A stretch of 64,000 bases of DNA from Plectrocnemia conspersa (Eukaryota > Arthropoda > Insecta > Trichoptera > Polycentropodidae), in assembly GCA_009617715.1 (NCBI GenBank), contig VTFK01000126.1:372001-436000 (forward strand), in the 5' to 3' direction. Positions within the stretch are counted from its first letter, which is position 1. The number at the start of each line of letters is the position of its first letter. Shown in pieces: positions 9,611-21,012 of the stretch. A program made the position numbers and the translations under genes. Under the pieces are notes generated by a model, which made no database searches, was not told where the DNA came from, and worked only from the letters and a program-made list of their open reading frames with translations.

Positions 9611-11510
9611 AAATTGAACATATTTCGATTTTATAGCGCTTATTCTTCACAGCCATTATTTTATATAGCTGGAATTGGCAAATAGTGAAAGAAAGGTTTC
9701 ATGTTAAAGTAATGAAGCATCTTGTATAACAAACGACACATGGTAGACCCGAGTTAATCCGCTCGAGCGAATTGTACCCTATTTTATACCAATTTCGCTT
9801 AACCCTTTTGGTTCGTTAATTGAAAAAAAATCGCCGTGTTTAGCCTTCGTTAAACGGCTTCGCTTTTTGTTACTTGTATTTAAATTTTTAATCAAAGGAC
9901 GATTTTGTGAGAACTGTAGTTAAAATAAATTAATCTGATAATACTCGGCCTATTTGTTTTTTGTGTTAGTGGATTATAAAAATTAAACATGTTCATGAAA
10001 GGAACTTCTTAACGATAGTATATATTTTTTTTATTTCAAAGTGAATTGATTAAATATTAAATTTTATATTGTTTTAAGATAATAAACAAGGATGTTAGCT
10101 GAAAAAATCAATGTGAAAAATTACATAATCGCAATTTGTCAAGTTTGCAATTTAACGAGCTGTCAAACGAAGCGCGTCGTATTTTTTAACAGGCGGGGTT
10201 ATATTTTTTGAAATTTTCCCTTAATCAATTCAAGCTTGGCCATTAGCACTCGAAGGGAGAAACAATATAAAATATTATCTATATTTTTTTCCTAAAATTT
10301 TCTCCATGGATTTGACATAAATTTGCTATCAAAAAAAATGTTTTTTATAAAGAATTAAATTTGAGTTGAAATATAGTGAAACAGCAAGTTTTTGATTGTT
10401 TGTGAAAGTTAATTTAGCTTGTTGCTTAAACATATAGTTGGTTATGTCACATGGTTAATGGAATTTAAATTTAAATTAACTAACTAAAATTTTCTTAAAA
10501 TTGAATTATTAACTAAATATTTTGCTTTAAAACATAACACACTAATGACTACAAATTTATAAATAAGAGACATTTAAATTGTAAAGATAAACAAATAGTA
10601 AAAATAGAAGCGATTATATTTTAATTGGTTGGTCGCAGTGTCGTTAATACCATATATGGTTGTAGTATATGTTTAAAATGGCCGTGTCAAATCATAATCC
10701 GAGTGCATTCGGTGCTCCATTTTTATTTGCGTGAAAGGAGCTTTTACATCTTAAAACAAAAACGGCTCAAATAGCCACTAGATTCTATTATTTGGTTAAC
10801 GATCGTTAAGCAAATAATATAATAATAATATACACAGAGTAAAATGTATATTATAGCTATCACAATGGCGAAAGAATATAATGATATTTCAACTATGAGC
10901 TAGCGTCCTTCTCCAAACAAAGAGTAGTTTTTTAGCGGTAGGGTTATCAATCTAAATTATTAGAATTATTTGCCCGATTTTCAACTATATGAATATTTGA
11001 ATAAATGAAATATTCGTTTATACTATCTATGTTCTAAAAAATGAAATAATTTATGTACTTAAGCAACACATGAAGTTGTTTTTTTTCTCAATATACATTG
11101 CGAGACAATGAGACGCTTTTTTTAACAAAAAAATGCTTTGAAACATTCGAAAAACATTTTTTAATAGAATGTTTATCAGTGGTGTCTACTATGACCGAAT
11201 TCATTCATTGAACGAAAGAAAATGTTGGAAAGGCACACCCTTTATTATTGTTTAACGCTTATCTCAAAAACAGATATGCGTTGCAATTTTTTGTGAAATT
11301 CGTTTTACGTTTTTGTATTTATATTTTTTTAAGACGCAAAGGTTTTATTTGAATCAGTTCAATATTCCGTAATTTATTTCCGTACAAAACAAATTCGATA
11401 TTAATGTACACAGCAAAATTTTATTTTAAATTATTCATTAGCATATTTATTGATTTATGAGATTAGGAAAATCTGTGATGATCGATCGGAATTATAATTA
11501 TATATTAATT
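9611..11510. other. AT-rich, no gene seen
   Basis: Long AT-rich stretch with homopolymer runs and no recognisable protein or repeat. Confidence 0.5.
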
Positions 11511-11640
11511 ACAAATTTTGCTGTCCTAGACACGATAGAAAAAATAGCACTAACGCGTATATAGGATTCGAACTCATGTCTTTGGGATATTTTATTTATT
11601 AATCAGTAGTATGTTAATGGTTACAGCTTATGGTAAAGGA
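11511..11640 (-). mobile_element. SINE-like repeat, copy 2
   Basis: Plus-strand hallmark ACAAATTTTGCTGTCCTAGACACGATAG is split here as ACAAATTTTGCTGTCC and TAGACACGATAG. About 45 bases on lies GGATTCGAACTCATGTCT, the reverse complement of a nearly perfect B-box (GAGTTCGAATCC). This is the clearest tRNA-like copy of the family. The A-box end, near 11600-11640, is degenerate. Confidence 0.65.
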
Positions 11641-12404
11641 AAGCGATATTATAAATTTGGATTAGGAAAAAATGACGTTTATGCTGAAGAAGGGTGTGAG
11701 AGCTTATTTATTGTCACTGAAATAACTATTTATAAATATATTCCTGATAGCGTTTAATTAATCAAAATTAATATATACATATATACAAAAAAAAAATCTA
11801 TATTGAACGTTTTCCGTATGATTTAATTATTGAAAAAGGTGATAATGATGTTGAAATAAAAAACATATTAAGCTTATGGGGGTTCTCGTTTTTGAAACTA
11901 AAAATGATCGTTCATCAACAATTGAGAGAAACAAGACAATATAGTATAAAGGATGGGGCCATACAAAAGCCCTCGTTACGACTAGAAAAAAAGGTTTCAC
12001 ATAAATTACACACTGTTCTCCAATTCATTGAAAAAATATTTCTTTGTTGCAAAATGGTTACGGGAAACAATATATCACAGGAAGAAAAAAATACCGTAAG
12101 GTCATAATATTCCCGTTACACAATTCGACCTTGAAAATATGTTCATCAAACAAATGTCACTTTATAAACGCGTATACATATTTATTTGTTCTAAAAAACA
12201 AGTGCAACAATTGCCTGGACGATCGCTGCGTGATTGTGATTCGTCAGCGAGATTTGCAACCTTTAAACTTAAGGCTCTCCAATGAAGGGGGGGATGGGGC
12301 AGAAACGCGAAGATACGGCCTGAGACTCCCGAATACGATCATGAACTGACTTCCAATACACTGTTGCTGCCACGTCTATAAGACCCCTGAGGATCTTACA
12401 CGGA
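11641..12404. other. Unassigned, GC-elevated 12200-12440
   Basis: Two overlapping plus-strand frames (11892-12107 and 12044-12349) have mixed composition. The second ends in a stretch rich in R, G, L and E (for example GAETRRYGLRLPN) that looks more coding-like than chance, but I cannot assign it. It could be an exhausted retroelement. The minus strand from 12424 shares a short GC-rich block with 58916. Confidence 0.25.
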
Positions 12405-12424
12405 ACATCATCCCTCCGCCAGCT
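12405..12424 (-). repeat. 20-bp block shared with 58916-58935
   Basis: The reverse complement reads AGCTGGCGGAGGGATGATGT, identical to the plus strand at 58916-58935. In both places GATCCTCAG follows a few bases later. Twenty identical GC-rich bases in an AT-rich genome argue for a common source, probably a repeat whose body is not recognised. Confidence 0.6.
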
Positions 12425-15135
12425 CATCATAGTAACTCGCAATATATTTAATATAATTTAATAAATTATTACTAGTTTCCAACTGCATCTTTATGGCAGC
12501 AAAGTCACACCCCTTAGGGCTAGAAGACCTTAAAAGCTGATACATTATGTTATGTATTGAAGAATAAATAAATCTAAAAATATTTTCTGGATCGTGATCG
12601 ATTATTTAAAAGAAGAGTTACCGCATATCTAAAATAAGAGAATGACTTAAACGCGACTTCATCCACCAGTGCTTCGTAAATCATGTAATTTGTATTATAA
12701 TATATTATTTAGGTTTGCATTCCATTGACTTTTGAAAAAATCAGGTTGTAGTAAATATTTGTCATATAAACATATGTTAGGGGTATATATTTTTGTTTTT
12801 TAAAGCAAAGTTTGTTGTTATTTGTGAAATAAGTTATACATAAAGTTTTCCATGGGGGTATCAAATTAAACTCTGGATTCTGAAAGTCGAGCTGGAGCAG
12901 GGAATGAAACAAATTGCCGTTGACTGCTAGAGCAGATACAAATAGTCGATGGATTTTTTTTAAAATCGTTTTAAATCATGGCAGGTACTTTAGAAAAAAT
13001 ATTTTCTCACGTTGGTGTTCCATTTTAACAAAGAAACCCCTTTTTGGTCTATACGTTTAGAATCCGGTTTTTATTTACGGCGTGATTTTAACATGCAAGT
13101 GTTTTTTTATTATCGACACATTCTTTTATATGTATTATTACAATGTACATCTATCGAATCAAAAGCAATACCTAGTACTAAACATCCGTTGTCACGTGTC
13201 TGATTAAGTGGAACATAACTCCGCGTTTCCTTTGCTAATAAGGGTTAGGGCAGATAACAAAAGCTCATTCTTGGACAAAGCAGGACAAAAGCATCGTACC
13301 AAAGTCGATACGCATGGTATGGGTTACATACCTACTGTATTCTAGGTATGTTTGGGAAGCGAGTTTATTGGTGGAATTCCACGTTTCCACTGCGTCTGAC
13401 GTTAATTGGGGAGCTCTTCGGGTCGTTATCTGTTTATAGCCCGTAGGCTCGCAGGATCGCAGCCTTCAATTGCTCCTTTTATTTCTTCGCTTTGTGGTAA
13501 AGGAGCGAACGGAAACGATAAAATGGAAGGATTGAGTATGAGCATCCGTTATCGGCGCACAATGGGGAATTTAATTTATATTGGGGTGTCTGAGATTATG
13601 TTCTTTTTAATTTTAGATTGTTTAATTGGATTTTTTGCCATTCATTATTTTTAATTTGATTAAGAAACACTAGAAAATTATTGTATCGAACGGACACCAA
13701 AATATAAATTCACGGAAAGGAATAGTCTAATCACTAAAACTATAAAATCATTAAAAATATTTGATTGAGGCAACGATATTTGTTGTCACAGAATATGTTT
13801 ATTTACAGAATCTCGTATATGTTTAGCTTTTGACATACATAAGTAACTAGTAGTTAGCTTGCTAGTTGAATGTCTCTTTCATGTGAAATTTTAAATATGC
13901 AGAGCATTCAAATAACTTATATGTGCTGGTACAATTTATATTAAAAAGCTATTATGTAAAAGAAATGTTTAAATATACCATTATGATAATAAATGTTTCG
14001 ACGGCAGGTGTGAGCTTTGGCACGACAATATGTATTTATGCAAATCTGTGCATAATGTCACAACCTGTAATGAAATAATCGTTACGTGAAACTGTTATAT
14101 TACACGGCTTGAATAAAGATCGCCATTAAACTGATTTATTGCCTAATAAAGGCTGTAAAATTAACATACGCAAATAATATCATAAATCACGAGAAAAAAT
14201 GTATTATATAATACTATTTCTGGAATAATACAATTTATAAGATATAATATTATAATAAATTCAGAAGAGGATGATATCGCAAATGTAGCATAATACCTTT
14301 TCATGCAGATAAACCACTTTGAATAGATAATAGGTTTATAAATATATTAAAATAAATTAATATGTAATGCAAAACTATATTTCAAGCGTCTGATTTTTAT
14401 ATGAGAAATAATTCTGTATCCAAAATTTTTCAACTCGGGAAGCTGTGCACGAACGGAACCTTAATATTAATTTTTCTTGTATGAAAGGCAATATTTACAG
14501 GGTAATCCGTCTGTCTGCAGATGTGTTATTAGCGTCATTCATCACAAAAATAATCCAAACACAATATGAACATCCACACTTCCGCGCACGAGAGAAATAC
14601 TATACAACTAATTTGATTCTCGTACGAAAAATATGTGATTGCTTTCTGAAGGAAAAACTCTTCATCGTAAACTCTTCTCACATATTGGAAAACTTTATCA
14701 TTCCAAAGAGTGTCTTGTAAATTAAATTTTATTCTAACGAAAATTTCAATTACGTCCATTTCGCAACGGAATTCCTCTGGAGGAAGGTTTTTTGTTTTAT
14801 TTTCCGGTGCGTCTTCGTTGTTCTGTATTGTTTTTTCTATATTTTATTTTGTTCACGGAACGCTTAACGTGAAAATAGTTACGAAATCCTTTTTCGAATA
14901 AGAAAACAGATAAGTGAATTTTTCCAGTGGAACTTTTTTTCATAAATTCCCATGTCACCACAGAATTATATTCGATATTTGGTAATCGTATTTTTGTATT
15001 ATTTTATTAGATCCTTAAGTAGAATAATAGAGCAATTTATGTATTTGTTATTCAAAATTAACTCAATCAATAACGTATTTTTTTTATTTTTTTTTTATCA
15101 ATTTTCAATTAGATAAAATATACGACATAGCTATA
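12425..15135. other. Unannotated, moderate GC pocket 13200-13560
   Basis: Contains several short chance frames, none recognisable. The pocket 13200-13560 is GC-elevated and has no convincing coding frame beyond an 82-codon one with no family features. The rest is AT-rich. Confidence 0.4.
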
Positions 15136-15923
15136 GCCCTAGGCATAATAATGGGGCGCCCCGTAAAATGGTGTGTAGCTCTTTACAAGCTCATAGCAGG
15201 TAGTTTTTACCGCAATATTGAAAACTCAACATAGGAATTTGTCGTTTTTATTGCTCAATCGAGTTTTAAAATGGGATGTTAAGTTGCGTGATTTCGGGCT
15301 TTATTTGTTACACTTTTTTTTTTTTATTTAAGAATTTATTTTGAAATGCCAAAAAACGCGATTTAAGTAAATCTAAAAGAGAAAATATAATTAAATTGCA
15401 TTCTTACAAAGCAAAGCCAAGAAATAGAAGAAAACGAAAAACATCTGCCCAGAAAGATCAAATATTGCGAGTCCATTAAAAATCGTCGAAAACATTTTTA
15501 AAACTGACTGCTGAAGTCTCTGTAAGCGGATGTTGATCTATTTCTTCACCGAGAAGAAAACTCAATAATGTGGGATTCAGAAATTTTAACACCCGAAAGT
15601 CAGAGTGTGTTAAAATATTGGTTATTATTAAAAAAAAACATAGTTTATTCTAAAATTTCTAGAGCAATAATTTTCTTTTTTTGTTATTGGGTGTAATATA
15701 CGTGCGTCGAAGATTCAGAAAAGAACATCTAGCTGATAGCGTAGTGCCCAAAGTCAAATATCGTGGCGGAAGTGGTATGGTCTGGAATTGCATGACGGCA
15801 ACAGGGGTAGGAAACCTATGCACTTGCAAGGGTTGTATGAATAGTGACATTTATATTTCAATGTTGCAATCCACTTGAATGCATTCCTACAGGAAAATAT
15901 TTCCAAGCACGGATCATCCGATT

Positions 15924-16930
15924 GCTTCATAAGATTCCCATGTCGTCTGGACGAAGTACCGTTGCACAAAATAGCATGCTTTATCTCTTTCTTCGTTGCG
16001 TGCGACACCCCTCCTGGATTGTTAAATGAATAAATTTGATTAACCTACAATACCAATAACTTCATTCCATAATTTTGCTACTTATGTATCTGATTTTTTT
16101 AATTTTACCCAGAATTTCAACGACCTTTTAAATAAAAATAATTATTATAGTCATTATTAAATATGTTCCTACTATTGTTGTTTCCAAACGCAATAAAATA
16201 TTTGTATTTATTATAAGAAAAGATCAATATTATATAATAAATATAAAATGGTGAATATTTCTTTAGAAGCGCAGGGTAAGGGCCCATACGCACTGTCGGC
16301 TAGTCGCCGGCGACTAGCAGCCGCCGGCTCAAAAACGTAGGTAACTAGACTAGGCGGCTAAGCCGAGCGACTCGAAGTCGGGTAGTACATTCGCGAAGAA
16401 ATTGAAATATTAATTTTAAAGAGAAAAAAATATTATTTTAATTTCAATATAATATTCAATTTCCCCGTATGAAATATAAATGTATATATAACAATTTTTT
16501 TAGATGCTAAATTCATTAAATAAATCGAGAAGCAAGAAAAATCGATTATTTTACAATATATTTTTTTCGTTATCAATATTCATATAAAATTATTGTAAAC
16601 AATTCAGGCCATTTCTACGATTGCCATTTTGTGTGAATGACAAGTCGCCTCGAAAGTTGCTTCTCGTGCGAATGCACTCATCTAAGCCCAAAATAGGTTG
16701 CCGCGATTTTGTCATCAAGGATCGCGCCTGACGCCCGGCGACTTTGCGTATGCACCCATTTAAAACCATATAAAGTACAGTCGCCGGGCGGCTAGTTACC
16801 GGCGGCTAGCCGACAGTGCGTATGGGCCCTAACACCCCCACAATGTATGGCTGAGAGGCAAATAGTAGTGGATTCTAATTAGAATGTAACGGTAAACCGT
16901 CGAGCTCGATATGATCGATCTTATGATGCC
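15924..16930 (+). mobile_element. 8-bp-TSD TIR element, copy 2, nested in Tc1
   Basis: Flanked by perfect 8-bp duplications ATCCGATT at 15916-15923 and 16931-16938. Its left end GCTTCATAAGATTCCC and right end (read inward) GGCATCATAAGAT match copy 1 at 3545-4039 in reverse orientation. Removing one TSD and the element restores the Tc1 frame into FQQDNAP, so the insertion postdates the Tc1 copy. It carries a 550-bp MITE at 16280-16829. Without it the copy is about 454 bp, and a deletion of about 35 bases relative to copy 1 lies near 16010. Confidence 0.9.
16280..16829. mobile_element. PIF/Harbinger-type MITE, nested
   Basis: Starts GGGCCCATACGCACTGTCGG and ends in its inverted complement, with TIRs extending through CTAGYCGCCGGC. 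It is flanked by TAA at 16277-16279 and 16830-16832, a 3-bp T-A-A duplication. A GGGCC-type terminus with a TWA target is the signature of PIF/Harbinger. The paralogous element at 3545-4039 has the unoccupied site with a single TAA (reverse complement, TAACACTCCCA), confirming the boundaries. There is no coding capacity; the interior contains AT-rich and GC-rich blocks, including internal inverted copies of the TIR. Confidence 0.9.
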
Positions 16931-17283
16931 ATCCGATTCCAGCAAGACAACGCTCCGTGCCATACTTCGCAAAAAAATGGTTTTGTCAAAGAGTTTGACG
17001 CTTTTGCCCAACCTAAATCCTATAAAGGATTTATAAGCAAAATTAAAAGGAAACGTTGCCCAACACAATTGCAGTTGCGAGAAAAAAACAAATGGAATGG
17101 AGAAATTGTCTCCGTCTGCAAGACATTAGTTGACAGTATGCCATAAAGGGTTACAGCTGTAATTAAAGTTAAGGATAGGCCTAATTAATATTTAAAATAA
17201 GTTTAAAATAAACATTTTAAACAACCTCGATCGGTTTATATTTTCATGAATTTTCAAGATAGAATGCCCCATAATTATGGACA

Positions 17284-17432
17284 AGCCTGTATATTGTATA
17301 TTTAGTCAATTATCCAAACCAGAAGTACCTTAATTTTGAAACTAGAACTAAATTCAATGTGAGTTTAATGTGAGTTTCAAAATAAATATACTTCTAGTTG
17401 GTATAATTGACTAAATATACAATATACAGGCT
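17284..17432. repeat. 149-bp inverted repeat at the Tc1 right edge
   Basis: Left arm AGCCTGTATATTGTATATTT, AGTCAATTAT; right arm ATAATTGACT, AAATATACAATATACAGGCT. Arms of about 43 bases are nearly perfect inverted copies around a 60-base centre that includes a direct TGTGAGTTT duplication. The left arm starts inside the last six bases of the Tc1 right TIR, and the right arm ends CAGGCT, which is how that TIR begins. The palindrome therefore looks like an inverted copy of the Tc1 junction plus flank. Confidence 0.8.
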
Positions 17433-17800
17433 AATAATTATTAGACTAAATTATGAGTATTATATCTAATCAGTGTAAATTAGAGTGTGTCTCATAACTA
17501 CTTTTTAATAAAATTTATTTTTTAAGAAGCTTATATATGTTTTGAATATTTTTTATTATTATTAAAAAATCGTTTTTCTTATCAAAATTTCATTGTTTAC
17601 ATCTTTGTAAAACGATGTCCTCGTATTTCTTAATTTCTCAAGAGAAAATAAATCGTTTGTAACTAAACCTGAGCTGTAGGGTTAATGAGAAATTTAATAG
17701 AAAGAGTAGAAGAGGGAGAAAGTCTATGGTTTCACCTTGTGTTTATTGATTTTGAAGATTAAACAATATTTTGATTGAAGCATTTACATCGGATTTTTTG
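17433..17800. other. AT-rich, nothing recognised
   Basis: No frame or repeat seen. Confidence 0.5.
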
Positions 17801-17919
17801 CAATTCTAGAATTTTAAATACAACAAATCCCAACAATAATTTTAAATATTGCTAATAATATATAATAACAATATTTATAATTATTGTTGGGATTTGTTGT
17901 ATTAAAAATTTTAGAATTG
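17801..17919. repeat. 119-bp hairpin repeat
   Basis: CAATTCTAGAATTTTAAATA and CAACAAATCCCAACAATAAT on the left are mirrored by ATTATTGTTGGGATTTGTTG and CAATTCTAAAATTTTTAATA (read inward) on the right. Arms are about 48 bases with a short AT loop. It may be a MITE of the foldback type, but no TSD was found. Confidence 0.75.
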
Positions 17920-19327
17920 GAAAGAAATTTATACAAATATTTCCTTTGAAAATATTTTGTATGATGTTAAATATTTTTTTTGATTTGATTTTTAATTAAA
18001 ACCCCGTATTATAACTATGCAGAAATAGGAAAAAACAACGTGGTTTATCTGATCTTTTTATTTAAAGGTATTAGGTGGATTTTAAGCAATTTTTAAGTGA
18101 TCAAAAAATTAGAAAATTTTTTTGAGATAATATTTTATAAAAAAAAAATTTTCGGCATGGTTACGGGGAAGTGGCATCATTTTTATCTAAACACAATCAA
18201 AAACTACTAATAAGTAAATAGTGAGAATCTAGCTTATTTATAACTATATATTATATTACATATAAATTAATATGCATAATTATCCTGATTTTATTTTAAT
18301 TATTCATCCGTGAGAATAATCCGTGAGACAATCCAGATTGGAATATTTTAATTATATAATTATTACTAAATTAAATCTCACAGGAACGATAAAAATTGTT
18401 ATTCAGGAATTAGTCACCGACTTATTTCACGTGTTGGTTTTTTAAATATTTACTTTAACTTAATCATATATCTTGCCTTAATGACGTTTTTAAATTTTAC
18501 CTAAAATAAAACGACAGATTTTATTTTGAACTAAAGTTTTTTGACAATTTAAGCTAGGTATAAAAAAGTATAAAAACAATCACCATTTTAATTACCAACT
18601 CGGTGTCCCTATTAGGAAAGTAACTTGTAAAGTTAAGTTCCCCAGCCTCAAGAAAGCTCATGGGTATAATTTAATTAAAGGAAGAGTGCTAAAGGAAATT
18701 CCATTAAATTCATTTCATGTATTATCCATGACACTTCAATACTTTTCACAACTTATTTTAAAAATAAGAAAAATATAAATATAAATAAAATAGATAAAAG
18801 CTATTAAATACATATACAATCAATATACAAAATTAGCTTTCTTTAAAATAATTTAAATGATATACAAAAATGTATTCGTAGAATTTAGGCAAGCTAACAT
18901 ACACAATTTAAGGATGTATAATACTTTGCCACACTATTGATTGTAATGGAGCACATATGGGTTAAACTAAAATTAGGGTATAGTATGAGAATAATTTACT
19001 TTTTAATAGGTACAAGTTAATAATATCCGTTGTTTTTGACGCAAAAAAAATAGGGCTTTGCACGCAACTCTAATATGAAATCTTGCTTTTTTGTTAGTGT
19101 AACTTATAACGCATTATTTTTAATAAGGCGTTTTATTAAATCAGAATGACAATCATAATAAAGTAACGAACAGATAATCATCAATGTCGATTATCGTGTT
19201 TATTAATTTTATATTAAATATAGCCTAATAAATATGTTCAGTTAAAATAAATATGACAAAACGCATATAAAAAAGCGCATACATTACAAATAATCTGTAC
19301 TTATAATTATATTTGCCTTGTATTTTA
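17920..19327. other. AT-rich, no gene seen
   Basis: Long AT-rich stretch without coding character or recognised repeat. A short match to the family B phrase AGGTACAAGTTAA occurs near 19010 but is too short to call. Confidence 0.5.
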
Positions 19328-19368
19328 TGTCATTAAAGCAAGTATATATTGTACTTGCTTTAATGACA
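19328..19368. repeat. Perfect 17-bp-arm hairpin
   Basis: TGTCATTAAAGCAAGTA is followed by the 7-base loop TATATTG and the exact inverted complement. No poly-T tract or nearby gene suggests a role. Confidence 0.9.
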
Positions 19369-20942
19369 TTTTACCGTCAATTTAATTAGTTTTGAACTAT
19401 AGTATTCCAGTGAAAGTAAAACAATAAAATACGCATAAAACGCTTAAAGAAAAGGAGTATAAGAATGTTAAGAAAAGCGTTTATATTACAAATATAAAAG
19501 TTTTAACATCAATATAATTTGCTTTGATCTGAATATTTTACTCATAAATTATTACTTATGTAAAGTAAAACAATGAGTTACAATGATATTCAGTGTGACT
19601 CTTAAACTTATATATGTAATTATACAAATATATTTTCTACAGCAAAGTTTGTTATTGTTAGATTAAAACAACGAGTTTTAGCAGTAATAATATATTTAAT
19701 AAATAAATAATATTATTTACTTTAATTAAACAATTTCACTGATATTGTAAATAATTTATTTAATATAAGACATGAAGATGCTAAATACTATATAGTATAC
19801 AAATTTAGATCTTCATTTTGAGACTTTAAAAAATTCTAAAACATTTTGTAAATTGTATAATACATTTAAATATATATGAAAGATATAAATTATTTAATGG
19901 CATATTTTAACTATTTAGTATATGTGATTTACCTGTATATATTAAAAATATAAAATGATATTATTTAATAATGTTGAATATCTCATGCTATTAAAATTCC
20001 ATCAGTTCATTTATAATACATTTTTTCAATATTTTTACGCGAAAATGTTCTGATGGAACATTCTTAAACATTTTTAGACGCAAAATGAGGGTACAGGTGG
20101 GATCATTTTCGCAATTTTCCCGTGTTGTGCGATCTGCATAACAATGCGGCATCCATTGGCGTTCGGAAAAGTTCTCGGGATTTTTTCCCACCCGACCGAC
20201 ATTTTTTCTCCACATCCGGAAAAGTTGCCGTGCTCAATTTTGACCTGACCATTATACCGACGAAAAGTTTCGTTAGGGTTTTTGTGTAAAACCACCCCCG
20301 AAAAGACCGCAGCCAGTGTTACACAATGGAGTCTTTATTCGTTACCACAATGTTCCACGCTGACTAATAAACCATGGGATTTGAATGCGTATTTTTAAAT
20401 AAACAATCTCGCGATAATGGCGAGAAATTATTTTATGGTAAATTGTGTTTCATTGTTGTTGTTTAGCGCATGAAAAGAGTTATGGCTAGGGATGAAAGGG
20501 GAAAACCGCACGAAAAGAATTCGATTCTGCGAGAGCTAGCCACGAGTCGTTATTTCCACTTTTCAAATTGTGTTCGTAAATATTGAACGTGCTCTATACG
20601 AGATACATGTGCTCGAAGAATAATAAATACAGGGTGTCCGAAACGAACATTTCTTTCAAAGCGCCTAGAGTCATATATCAATGTCCCACGCAATTGATTG
20701 TCGATTACTATTGATGTATCTATTTATGTTACTGTATATTTTAAGCATACATTGAATAATATATTATTATTTGATAAAATATACTATCAAACTTGTTAAT
20801 TTTTGCAATTGAATAGTTAAATTAAAGTGTTAAAGCGACTGACCGAACATTCGACATATGTAGTTATATTTAGCAATTGTTTTTCTATAGGTTTATATGT
20901 CATATAAAGTTTTAAATATGGGTTTCTTTGGTTGTGTTATTT
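19369..20942. other. No gene; GC-elevated pocket 20000-20640
   Basis: AT-rich up to 20000. The pocket 20000-20640 has higher GC, two overlapping minus-strand frames of 73-74 codons with no recognisable features, and no splice-like structure I can support. It may be conserved non-coding sequence. Confidence 0.4.
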
Positions 20943-21012
20943 TCAAACCCAGGGAAAACAATGATTCCGGGCCTCATGACAAAAATGGCATTTTATGTAA
21001 TGACATATTTAA
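20943..21012 (+). mobile_element. Family B fragment (5' part)
   Basis: AAACCCAGGGAAAACAATGA, then TTCCGGGCCTCATGACAAAA and ATGGCATTTTATGT match the first 100 bases of family B (compare 4240 and 23180). Similarity is then lost. The palindrome is absent. Confidence 0.7.

Larger units (their letters stand above)
15346..17188 (+). pseudogene. Tc1-family transposase, interrupted
   Basis: Starts MPKNA, continues into an N-terminal DNA-binding region (SSKTFLKLTAEVSVSG, then LNNVGFRNFNTRK) and the catalytic core. KVKYRGGSGMVWNCMTATG at about 15750-15805 corresponds to the Tc1 HGGGSVMVWGCMS block. The frame breaks at the 8-bp-TSD element and resumes after 16938 with FQQDNAPCHT, holding the second catalytic Asp. 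The third acidic residue is lost: the usual LNPIE-D-LW reads LNPIKDL then stop, so Glu became Lys and Trp became a stop. The C-terminus LVDSMP, stop, RVTAVIKVK is the Tc1 ending. The region around the first Asp (about 15640-15690) is frameshifted. No function remains. Family identity is based on motif order, which is characteristic. Confidence 0.85.
15136..17289 (+). mobile_element. Tc1-like transposon, interrupted and dead
   Basis: The left end GCCCTAGGCATAATAATGGG and the right end, read inward, CAGGCTTGTCCATAATTATGG are degenerate terminal inverted repeats, each bordered by TA as expected for Tc1/mariner insertion. Inside is a broken transposase on the plus strand. The transposase is split by the element at 15924-16930, which itself holds a Harbinger-type MITE. 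Without the insertions the Tc1 copy is about 1.1 kb, the usual size for a compact Tc1 element. The right TIR overlaps the start of a separate palindrome at 17284-17432. Confidence 0.8.

Noticed and set aside
9294..9656. 120-codon minus-strand frame
   Set aside because: Composition is that of AT-rich chance sequence and it competes with a weak LINE match on the plus strand.
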